The position numbers and the translations under genes are program-made. A DNA stretch of 64,000 nt from Cyclospora cayetanensis. Lineage: Eukaryota; Apicomplexa; Conoidasida; Eucoccidiorida; Eimeriidae. The stretch spans positions 1 through 64,000 of the forward strand of contig NW_020312073.1 in the NCBI RefSeq assembly GCF_002999335.1. Reading direction: 5' to 3'. Positions 50,101-64,000 of the stretch are shown here, piece by piece. The notes beneath the pieces were generated by a model. It was given only the letters and a program-made list of their open reading frames with translations. It had not been told where the DNA came from and made no database searches. Each line of letters opens with the position of its first letter. Positions within the stretch are counted from its first letter, which is position 1.

Positions 50101-53100
50101 GCTGCAAGCCCTGATCGTGCGAGATCTTCGCTGATTGATTTAAGCGTCTGTCTCTTCAACCGCGCGCAGACGATGTGACTAGAGAGAGGAGCCAGGTCTC
50201 CTGCCAGCGAGCTACTTTTGTTGTGCTTGCTTGTGCTGTTGCTCTGGACTTCCTCCGGTATCTGGGGAATTACTCGCAGAAAAAAGTAAATGTCATCTTC
50301 GTCTGCAGACGGCACTTCCGACGGCACCAGTGCTCCTGCAGTCCCTTCCGCAGCAGCGGCGGTAGCCGCTGCAGCTCTCCGGGAGGCTTCAAAGAAGGGG
50401 GCGTAGTTTTGGGGGGGAACCAAGAGAGATGCAACCCTCAAGCCATTCCCCTCGGGAAGTATCCGGAAAGAAACATCAGGCCGCGTCAAGTGCTGTAACA
50501 GCAACAATACGGGCAGCACCCACAACAGCAGCGAAATGGATAGCCGGCTACGCCAGCACCGAAGCCCTCTCTGACAACTGACGGACTCTAACCCACATGC
50601 ACTTATCTTCTAGAGAGAAAAAGAAGCAGTAGCAGCAGCTGCAGCGCCAGACCTGAAGGTAGAGTTGGTTGTACTGATGCCTGTCGGATGTCCATGTGTA
50701 GAAAAGGGAGGTCTCCAGCTGGAAGAAATCCTTGTGAAGATCGACCCAGGTGTTGCGCTGCTCTTTGAAGCAGCACACACACCTCAGCTCCTGCGGCTGC
50801 TGTTTGCTGGTGCTGCTCTTCACGAGAGGGGCCGGGACAGGCAAGGCTACACAAATCCGAACTTCATGCTGCAGCCTGTCTTGCAGCTGCAACACAAGCA
50901 CTGGTGGGGGGCGCTCTTCTTGCTTGTGCTGCTGCCTCTGGCAATGTTCCTGCTTTTTATTTCGCTGTCTCGGCACCGGCCGCTGCTGCGACTGCTGTTG
51001 CTTCTGCAGTAAATTTGCTTCCTCGTGGGATAGCAGCTTAAGAGCCTCTAGCTGCTGCCATGTGCGCAGCCGTAGCCACTGCGCCCTCGCAACGTAAAAG
51101 TCGTTGTTCCAGTCAGACACGGGGAGGTCCACGTACCGCACGCCGCTGCACACTTTGCTGTAGCTGCTGCTGTTGGTAGAGGCCATGGGTGGCTTATCTT
51201 TTCCGCCGAGGCGGGAGGTGCCTGCAGTCCCCACAGAGCCGCTGCACCGGCAGCGGCTGCGACAGCGCGGGCAGCATGGGATGGTGACAACACCATCGGC
51301 TGCCATGGTAGCTCCATTTGCCAGTGCGCTATCTGCTGCTGTCACAAGGGAAGGCACCTCCGGCACCTAGCAGCACAGCAGGAGGAGGACATGCACAAAA
51401 ATTTGGGCAGCAAACGATAGGTGAATGAAGCCAGTCGCATTAGAGAGTCAGTGAATGAATTGTGATAGCACACCTACACAATTACAGGGTTCACAGTGCA
51501 CCTGCAAGATGGCAATTCTGGCCTTGACGTTCGGCTGCCCAGAAAACGGAAACCGATGTTCCTCTGTCACAAGAAACCCCTTGCTGCTCTGGCCGTTGCT
51601 GTTGCTGGACGGCACCTTTGACGATCCGTGGAGTCCGCCCTTGCGAGCCTCAGGGGAGGAGGCAAGGCGCCTCTTCTTCGGTTGCTGCACCTCTCCCTCT
51701 TTTTGCAGGCCCAATTCCTTCTGCCGAGGCTGTTGGTGCTCGTTTTCAAGAACAGCAGCAATCCTCTCCTCCTGCTGCTCAAGCTGCTCCTTCAGCATCT
51801 GCTGCTCTTGCGGCTTCTGTGGCGGCTGCAGCACGCGCTGGAGCCGCACAGGGGAGATATGCGCCTCGGTGAACTCCACAAATGCTAGAAATTGGCCATC
51901 GGGAGACCTGCAAACCTCCGCAATTCGTAGCTCGTTTTCCTTGAACCTCGCAACTCGGGACCGTCAGAAAAGCGCTGCTTGATAAACAGCATGGAATTAC
52001 GTAAAGCTCGAGCGCCAGGACAGGGAGAGTCACCCAGGCGTGGGAGCAACAGGAGGATCCTGTGGAAGTGCGAGAGGCCTTACCACCAGTAACCTTCCAT
52101 CCGGCTCATTTCCTCCTGAGCGACGTATTCAGCGAGACCACTGACGCATTCTGGGGGGGACGCAGTCACGCGGCAGCGAATTCCTCTCGGTTTCCCGCCG
52201 CCGCTGCTGGTGCTGCAACGAGGTCCTCCCTTGTGTGGCGTTTTCCGCCTTGGTTCTGTAGTTGGATGCGTTTTAGTAGTAGCGTTAGCCTCCTCAGGAT
52301 TCGGGAGGAGCAAATGGATGTCACCTTTCTGCACGAAGGCCACCAACCTGCCACACGGACTGTACGAACAGTCAAGCACAGGTGCCTCGCTTGAGCCCCT
52401 CTCCATCAGACAGGCTGCGCTGGGGGCCCCCCCAAACCGTCCGCTGGGATGGATAAGCGTCTCAGCGGCAGCCTTTGTTGCTGTTGAAGGCTCCTGCTGA
52501 TCCTGCTCTCCTGCAGCGCTGCTGCTGCTTAGGTCAGGAGGGGCGTCAGGGGACCAGCTGCGCCGCGGCACAAGATTTCTCAGTGCGAGCACCTGAGCGA
52601 CAGCGTGTGCAGGCCCCTGCTGCCGGGGTTCTTCTTCGGCGTCAATCTTGCCTGGAGTTTCCACGGTTGAGCAACTCGATGGCGGAGGCAGCTGTCGCAT
52701 TAGCGTCTGAATGGCCTTCGGAGCCTCAGTTGCCCAAATGCCCTGAAGCAGCAACAACACCCCAACCAAAACCTACGGCAGGAACCCGTCGAAGCAGGCA
52801 GACGCTCCAAGGCCCTGCTAACGTGCAGGTGTAGCGACAAGTGGAACTGCCTTCATTTGCTGCCACACCACACAAGCCAACATCAACAGCGGCAAAAAAG
52901 CCACCATCAACGCAACAGCAGCAGTTAGGCCATGTCGCCATTTACTCGTGCGTTGGAGAGAAGAAGCCGATGCCCCTGGGCATCCCAGCCAAACTTTGCG
53001 ATGCCCGCAGTCCTTTTGCGCATGCGCTCCTTTTGGAGCTCTTCCTCAATGGTCAGTTCCACCTTTCCTGCTTTTGCAGGTGCTGTGGGTGTAGCTGCTG

Positions 53101-54021
53101 ATGCTTTTACGCCCACTGCTGCCGAGCTGCCTTCGTTGCATGTTTTCGGCTCATCCTCGTCCTCCGCACCCGTTGCTCTTGCTGCCGTATCTTCTGCCGC
53201 AGCATCAGCTGGAGCAGCAGGGGAGCTGCACGACTCGGTCCTTGGCCTTTTCTTTGTTCGTTCACTTCCCAGGCTGCTTGGGAGCGCTGCCAATTTCTCC
53301 GGTGTTGCCGTTTTTGTCGTTGCTCCTGCAGAGGGAGGGAGTGCGAGATCATCTGGATGTACGAGCAGCATGGCGCCGCTATTTAAAAGGGCTAGCATGT
53401 CGGTTGCTTCCTCGACGGCAAAAAAGGGGTGCGGAGCCTTGCCTTCTGCAACTGCTGTCGCCAACGCAGCAGCCGCTGCGGCTGCTGCTTCTCCCGTTGC
53501 AGCAGCAGGGACCATCTGAGACCCTTGGAGAGCCTCAAGGGATGGGTAAAGCTGCTCCCGCGGAGCGATAGACAAGTCCAACGAAATCCGTAAGGCGCTG
53601 GTCTGGATGCTCTTAGTGCTGATGCTTGCGCGTTCGTGGGACCTCGCAGCACCAGCGGTAAGCCTTATAGGAAAGCCATACACCCGAGAGGCGCCCGTTT
53701 CGAAGTCAGCGAGAAAGCAAAACCACAGGACAGGAGAAGTGTTGCCTGCACGCAGCTCCTCTACAACGCGATCTCCACCTGAAGCAGTCAAAATAGCAGC
53801 AACGAGGAAAGAGCGCAAGGTGAAGGGGCATGTAAAGCAGTAAACTGTAATTCTAGAGTGTAGCAGCACAGACGAGTTCGCCGTCCGCCGAACCGGCATC
53901 AGTAAAGCAACCCCAACCAATGACACGACGACGTACCTGCAAACGCATATGACGATGGACTACCCCCCGAGGCCGAGGAGGCAGCAAACGTCCAAAAGGA
54001 GGCGGAGGCAGAGGAATCCAT
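47128..54021 (-). CDS. Dipeptidyl peptidase, S9B family, DPP8/9-like
   Basis: Thirteen exons: 54021-53937, 53778-52946, 52742-52084, 51907-51502, 51366-50653, 50492-50085, 49988-49855, 49707-49434, 49285-49141, 48802-48695, 48365-48052, 47832-47632 and 47286-47128. Every phase agrees; 1479 residues. The start ATG has a strong context (ACCATGG). It would cleave dipeptides after proline or alanine. The propeller carries the double-glutamate motif AEYVAQEEMSRMEGYWWSPD (E516-E517) that anchors substrate N-termini. The hydrolase domain has VVACYGGPSVQFVSN, the nucleophile in IYGVSYGGF (serine near 1330), the aspartate in GAADENV (near 1408) and the histidine in SSRHG (near 1440), so the triad is complete. 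No signal peptide or membrane helix is seen, which fits cytosolic DPP8/9 rather than DPP4. Alanine, glutamine and charged low-complexity insertions in exons 2-6 make it far longer than the usual 880. Confidence 0.92.
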
Positions 54022-55988
54022 GGTCCTGAACGCAAGTCTGGAACATCAAACCGGTCCCCTGGGATCCTATGGTGCATGTATATATATCTGCAGATTAGCA
54101 CCGCTGGAGAAGGCTTCGTGAGTCGAAGTACCCACCAGCTATGCTGCTACTGTAGTATGCGTCGTAGTACACCTAGTTACATGCTGCTGCCTGCCGTGAG
54201 GAAACACGAGTTCGTGCGGCTGGTGTGAGTGCCCCTCCTGTGCGTATGCCCCGTGTGCAGCCTTTGGTGCTGCCTGTGGCCTTAATAGCGATGTGCAACT
54301 TCTTTCTGCTGACGTTGCTTCCGCTGCTGTCACTGTTATCGCTGTTTCTGCAAGGCGTTCCCAACGATCTCAGGCCCTAAAGGGCCAATCCGCGGGACGG
54401 CCTTGTCGAGTTTCAGGATGCCTTGCTGCCGTAGGTGTGGTTGGGGCGACGGTCGATGAGACCGCTATTGCTCATGCCGAAATTGCCGGGGAATAAGGAA
54501 TTACTGGGGGGAAACGCACCAAAAAACACATAATTCGGGAGACTCCATGGGTGCGTAATGTCGTCGGCTGCGCTCGCTTGCCCTCTGCTGAAAAATCCCA
54601 ATGCTCTGTGCGCTTATTCTAATTTGCGTATGCGTGGTTTGTGCATCAAAAAATCTTATTTTAATCAGCTGTTTATACGTGTAAGCATACGGCTTGGGGT
54701 GGGGTTCAGGCTTCTTCTTGGGCCTCCCCCTCACGGGATTAACCCCTCCCGCACTCCTCTTCCAACGGGCATCAATACAATGGAGGGTCTTTAGTCTGAA
54801 ACCAGGAAGCATCTAGGCAGCCTATACCCGTAACAATCGATTGGTGGTCTCTTTCATAGCAGATACTGAATGGGGTAATCCAAAATAGGGGATTTCCTGC
54901 ATGTGTGATGGAGTGAACGCGGAAAGAGGATGTGTCCGCTGTGCGGATTCATCTTAGCCGTTCATGTCGCTATGTCTACTATTATCTGGCTCTCTGTTCC
55001 AGCGCTTCTGCTCCGCCAGAATCGATGCTCGTCCATTTTAGAGTCAGCGGCAATCACCGCTACTTTCACTACCATCACGAGTAGCTTCATCCTATGTCCC
55101 ATTATGCTCACTATGCCGGTAAACTTGGAATCTCAAAAAAACTGCAGAAGCCGCAGGCCGTTAAGGAATTGAATGAATTTACTCTGGTTGCGCGGGGGAG
55201 GACCAAACCCCGTCAAAATGAACCTAGCATGATGCAGCGCTTCCTGCTTGCTGGATACCCCTAGGTACAAGTAGCCATTGATTTGACATGCGAGATGGCT
55301 AATGGCTTAAGATTCATTTGCAGAAGCGAACCAGTGATCATTAGCTACAATGAATGAGCGGCACTCACACAAATGTGCGAGCTGCTCTAATGCAGTGTGC
55401 ATCTCCTCTAATAGCTCCTTTTACAGCGGCCTCTGCGCAAGACTCTACGGACGAAATCCTGTGCCACAGGTTTCGCGAATTCTGTTTTTAATTTCTCGGC
55501 GAGTCCATCACAGTGCAAAATGGAAACTAAACGTGCAAACATGCGGCCTGCAGCAGTGCCAACACCGGCTGGTAGTGAAACCGCCGCTGCTGCTATTACT
55601 GCTGCTCTCGCTAAAACAGCCATTTTCCCATCACCGGCTGCTCATGTTGCGATTGCCGTTGTTGCTGCTGTTGACGTGCTACTGCCAAGTGTGTGCCGGG
55701 GATACGTACCGAAGCTTCGAAAAAGTGGTGCAACACAGTAACGCTGCTGTGATGAGAGGTAGATGTATCCAACATGAAGTCCCTAGCCCTGCAATATGCA
55801 AAGTCATCGAATCCCTTCTACTGCTGTTGCTCCTATTGTTGTTTGCGTCTGCTGCCGCGCTTGCGGCTACTGTTGCGCATGTCTGAACGATCACTGTTGC
55901 TGCTGCCAATAAAGCAGCAACAGCCCTCCCGTCCTTCAATTCTGATGTCTGCATTTAGCTGCTCCATTCGTAGACACTGACTTCAGCG
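54022..55988. other. Intergenic region upstream of the peptidase gene
   Basis: This holds the peptidase promoter and the 3' end of the helicase gene. It contains one plus-strand open frame of 178 codons (listed separately), CTG/GCT-rich patches on both strands around 54290-54360 and 55550-55870, and otherwise nothing I recognise. Confidence 0.45.
55350..55886 (+). CDS. Possible small membrane protein, hypothetical
   Basis: A 178-codon frame from ATG to TGA, the longest in this intergenic stretch. It has a cysteine cluster near the start (CASCSNAVC), a central leucine-rich hydrophobic patch and a strongly hydrophobic C-terminal segment (about residues 155-178) that could be a tail anchor. I recognise no family. 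The leucine runs come from CTG/TTG trinucleotides, and the opposite strand is open for 91 codons across part of it, so the frame may be a by-product of repeat composition. No introns or promoter can be shown. Confidence 0.22.
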   Translation: MNERHSHKCASCSNAVCISSNSSFYSGLCARLYGRNPVPQVSRILFLISRRVHHSAKWKLNVQTCGLQQCQHRLVVKPPLLLLLLLSLKQPFSHHRLLMLRLPLLLLLTCYCQVCAGDTYRSFEKVVQHSNAAVMRGRCIQHEVPSPAICKVIESLLLLLLLLLFASAAALAATVAHV

Positions 55989-60061
<4,073 letters not shown>

Positions 60062-62801
60062 ATGGATGTGTTGGAACCCCCAACGGCTTCCACTCCCTTC
60101 TGCCACCCCACTGGCGAGCTACCCGCATCTGCCAACAACAGCAGCAGCGGCACTGACTCGATCTGGATTGAAAAGTACCGGCCACAGACTCTGGATGACG
60201 TTGTTGGCAATGAAGAGGTCCTTCAGAGATTGCGACTGATCGCTTTGGAGGGCAACATGCCCCATCTTCTTCTGGCAGTGAGTCCCGCGTGATTTGAGAG
60301 GGACGAGGAAGAATGGATCCACCCCTGTCTCTACTACTGACTTCGCCTCCATGAGCCCGACACAATCATGGTCTCTGTACTACCTCCCCTCCCCGCCCTT
60401 GTAGAGAATCCGCTTCCCTCCTCATCCGGCACCTGCGGCTTCGCGAGGGGCTGTTCAGGACATTGCGTAGCATGCATCATTGATTCTCTAGTGTGATGTG
60501 CTTACCGGCCCAAGGGTCCCCCCGGTACGGGGAAGACGTCGAGCGTCCTCTGCCTGGCAAAAGAGCTGCTGCAAGCCAAGTGGCGCAGCTGCTCCCTTGA
60601 ACTGAATGCCTCAGACGAGAGGTAGGATCTAAGAGCTAGAAAGGGGCAAAGGCAGCCCCTGGGGACGTCCCCTGTTCAGCATTTGCAGCCCTCTGTCTCT
60701 GCTTCGACACCTCCAGTTGCTCCAGCGCCACTACTACCCAGCAGTAGTGCTGCCGTTGCCGCTTCGCGTCCAGCGCGGAGGTAGGCGGCTACGCTTGACT
60801 GCAGGTCTGGCAGTTAATGGCCCACTCTCGAATGGTCGGCTGGGTCAAAAGGCTAAGCATCTTACGGTCCATGTGGCTGCTGATACTGTGGCGCTTTAGG
60901 ACGATTGAAGTGGTGAGAGACAGAATAAAGGCCTTCGCGAAGGAGAAGAGAGATTTACCTCCCGGAAGACACAAAATCATCATCCTGGACGAGGTCGACT
61001 CGATGACGGAGGCTGCGCAGCAGGTACGTTTGCCTCGAGGCATCGAAGCGTTGCCGTGATTCACAAGCTTTGAGTCCAAGACTGCAGGCTTGGAGCAATG
61101 AAGGAACGGAGGGCACGTTCCGTGGGCTAAAGCAGTGGGAGATAGCACGCAAGCCATGCACTGCACCCACAAAAAACTCGAGTCGTATATACCCGGGGTC
61201 TGTAGGTGCGTTGGCCACAGGGGCTTTCGAGTGTGAAGTGAGCGAGAGAAACACCAACTATTGCTGCAGGAAGTCGTAATTCTCATTGGGGTATACGGGT
61301 GTCTCAGGCCTTACGGCGCATCATGGAGCTCCATAGCGACACCACGCGTTTTGCCTTAGCCTGTAACTCCTCCTCCGCAGTCATCGAGCCCTTGCAGTCC
61401 CGCTGCTCCATATTGAGGTTCACCAAGCTCTCCGACGCACATGTACGGCTGAGCAAAGAGCCGCGGCTCAGGGGACTGCAGAAATCGATCTTTAGGCCCT
61501 GTTGCCTAGAGGCAGGGAAGGCTTGCTGCTCACCTACAAAGGCCACTTGCAGGGGCTGTGTGTCGGCGAGTGGAAAACGTAATCTGTTGTGGGGGTGTGT
61601 GTGGTGTACATGTGCAGCTGGTGCAACGCCTGCGAGAAGTCTGTGCAAAAGAAAATGTCACCTTCACTGATGATGGCATTGAGGCCCTAGTCTTCTCCGC
61701 AGACGGCGATATGCGGAACGTGAGCTGGATTTCCTAAATCTCCAGGCCAAGTCTCAGTGCTGCGTGTGATTTGAAGGACGCATGTTGCTCGCTGGAGCAT
61801 TGTGCTTATTGGTCTTGGAACCTTTATCCAGGACTACAGCGCAGTTGTGTAGCTCGCGTCATTCTGCATCGCATGAGGGTCTCAACTCGAGGGTTTGCGC
61901 CTCAGGCTCTGAACAACCTGCAATCCACAGTGTCTGGATTTGGTTTGGTGAACAAAGCAAATGTAGAAAAGGTACGTGGCGGCGATTCTGCGGCTTCTGG
62001 GTGTACGGTGTGTCTTCAAGGCACTACGGCATATGGTTTGAAATTGCGATGTGCCCCTGCAGGTGTGCGATACACCTCCTCCGGAAATGCTGCGGCGCAT
62101 CTTGCAGCACTGCACTGCTGGGGACTGGTATGGAGTAAGTACTTGATTGCCTTGTCCCTTCCTGCCGCAATTCTCACGGGTTCCCAGTAGGTCTGCCGCA
62201 CTATTTATCTATCAGCCAACATTTTTAGCGCTTATGCTGAGCAGGAGAGCTCCAGGACAGCCTATGCGATCAAAGTGTTTAAGCTCTAGCGTTCGAGATC
62301 TGTGTTCAGGCCCAGTCGGTGGCTCAAGTGGTGCTGGGCTTAGGGTACACTCCGTTAGATGTGGTGACTACCCTGCGCGGCGTTTTGCGACGCTCTGATG
62401 CGGAACTCCAGGAGCACCTTCTCCTTGAGTTTCTGGGAGTAAGAATTGGCGAGTAGACCTTAGAGCTCGGGATCTTGTGGTTTCTGACCGTAAAAGGGTC
62501 AGGGGCCTTCGGGGTTTTGGCGACGAGCTTTCGCTGCTCTTAGTTTAATAGATCCGGGAACGAACCTTTAGGTGTTGGTACGTTGTGGTTTGCACACGTG
62601 AGCCCATAGCTTTGGAGGCAGTTGCCATTTCTTGCGGTGTGTCTGCAGATCGTCGGAATGACTCATATGACTATGGCAGGGGGCCTTGCCACAGAGCTCC
62701 AAATGGAGTCAGTTGCTCCTGCCCCGGTAGTCTCTCCTGTTGCCATTGCTGTTGCTTTACCTTTTGAGACTGACAGCGGCTATCCACATCTTAACATTTG
62801 A
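60062..62801 (+). CDS. RFC2: Replication factor C subunit 2 (clamp-loader small subunit)
   Basis: Nine exons: 60062-60277, 60515-60621, 60900-61023, 61308-61442, 61618-61719, 61906-61971, 62063-62134, 62310-62438 and 62649-62801. All junctions are GT...AG with agreeing phases; 367 residues (human RFC2 has 354). RFC loads the PCNA clamp at primer ends. Visible motifs: [19 protein letters not shown], Walker A GPPGTGKT (residues 73-80, starting exactly at exon 2), LELNASDER, Walker [11 protein letters not shown], sensor 1 [12 protein letters not shown], and [12 protein letters not shown] with the SRC arginine finger. [13 protein letters not shown] picks out the RFC2 orthologue among the small subunits. 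Two oddities: the glycine normally following DER is threonine at the exon 2/3 join, and the fourth Walker B position is DEVD rather than DEAD. The last residues, rich in proline, valine and alanine, are not conserved. Confidence 0.93.
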
Positions 62802-64000
62802 TCCTGTATATATTCAATCATCTCATCTTTGCCTCTGGCGCATCATTTGCCTGCTACTCCTTTAGACACGTGTCCATTTGTGAACCCCTCTTTCTTTTTG
62901 TCCGCCTGCTAGAATCTGCTCCTTTACTGCTACTGAATCCCCACTTCATTCCCCCCCACCCACCTGTCTTTCCGTTCCCGCTATTATGGTGCAGCTTGCT
63001 GCGGATTTCTCTGTCTCAGAAAGATGCTGGCCCAGTTGTGCAAAGTGGCCATTTCCCTGCGGCCCTCCATCAAGCCCTAATCTAAAACGCCAGTATACAT
63101 TGCCAGACACTCTACTTCCCTCTAGGGGCTGGATTGCTTTTCCCGGGGCCCTCATGATGTGGCTCCTAGCGTTCTCTGGTTGGCTACCCGACAAGGTAGC
63201 TAGGAGCTACGTTTTTAGGAGCCGACAGAGCAACTGAAGCCTATTAACAGCAAAACGAGAATTGTTGTTCGGCGGGCCTGCCCTGGTGTAGTATGGCATT
63301 ATTTCAGAATCCTGGCAGCTACATGAAAAGTACTCTGCAGGATAGCGCACTGGGGCCAGAATACCACAGGGGCAGAAAGCGGGAATATAGCGCCTCGAGG
63401 TACCACCTGCACTCCCAGTTCCTCATGTTGCCCCAGGCAGCCAAATTCAGTATCTGCGTGACGCTGAAAGTCACACCGAGGCAAGCCCAGCCCGTCGTTT
63501 CGTATGTACAAAAATACAAAGGTAGCTGACCTGTGTCCCATCTGAATGCGCGCAAGATGCCGCCTTTGAAGACTTGAAGAGACTATGGCAGGGCAGTTGG
63601 GAGCTGGCTCTTGAATGGATACAAAAGCTGCCATCGTTTGGAACACATCTCGGACGTGCTCTGATTGTGCATGTACCACTACATGAAACACCTGTTCACA
63701 TGGTGATTCACCTCGAGCGCGCAAATTCAAGTGACCTTTTGTCATGAAAGCACTAGTGTGCAGCATATACTAGGAAATGCGGCTCAACGATCTCGCCGTA
63801 TCGGCTGAGAAGTGCTGGCGGAGACAGTGGCGAACAGTTGCTACCAAGGGGCGTTGAGTCCACGAACGTAGATACCGTATTTTTCCACCCAGTGTGTTGC
63901 ACACCTTTTGACACCTTGGCAATCAGTAGTGTACTGGGAGGCAGTGCCAAAAGGCTGTAAGATGGAGAAAATGCAATATCGTCGATAGCTGGTTCAAGAA
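62802..64000. other. Unassigned right end of the window
   Basis: No family is recognised. Two overlapping open frames occupy 63293-63766: plus 63293-63529 (78 codons from ATG; a splice-acceptor-like ttatttcag lies just inside) and minus 63766-63299 (155 codons from ATG). Another minus frame at 63950-63753 could be the last exon of a gene that continues beyond the window. Neither strand can be preferred from the sequence alone. Confidence 0.4.

Overview
This window is one end of a nuclear chromosome from an apicomplexan parasite, most likely a coccidian of the Eimeria/Cyclospora group. The first 127 bases are CCCTAAA telomere repeats reading inward. Every recognisable gene but two is split by short GT...AG introns. 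The set includes the coccidian glideosome motor myosin A. Several proteins carry long glutamine, alanine or serine runs encoded by CAG-type trinucleotides read in different frames, a hallmark of Eimeria genomes. Genus and species are inferred from these traits and cannot be settled by eye.

Layout: telomere (1-127), then about 7.6 kb without a recognisable gene. Positions 7779-15533 hold a small block: two paralogous four-helix membrane proteins in opposite orientation flanking a five-exon Ubc13-type ubiquitin-conjugating enzyme. After 4.5 kb without a recognisable gene come a divergent pair, isoprenylcysteine carboxyl methyltransferase (minus, 20050-22319) and a very large Nup155/Nup170-type nucleoporin (plus, 23224-30715). 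Myosin A follows on the minus strand in seven exons (33564-37266). A 10 kb stretch (37267-47127) has no supported gene but holds CAG-like coding relics, one faintly like a coccidian surface antigen. Next come a 13-exon DPP8/9-type serine peptidase (minus, 47128-54021), the spliceosomal DEAH helicase Prp43 (minus, 55989-59476) and, divergently, replication factor C subunit 2 (plus, 60062-62801). The last 1.2 kb is unassigned.

The genes do not form a pathway. Most are conserved housekeeping genes (DNA replication clamp loader, splicing helicase, nuclear pore, K63 ubiquitin, prenyl-protein methylation), plus one invasion motor. Exon boundaries were set by joining conserved protein blocks across GT/AG sites whose phases agree; weaker joins are flagged. 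Homopolymer runs are concentrated in the nucleoporin, methyltransferase and peptidase and are absent from myosin A, Ubc13 and RFC2.
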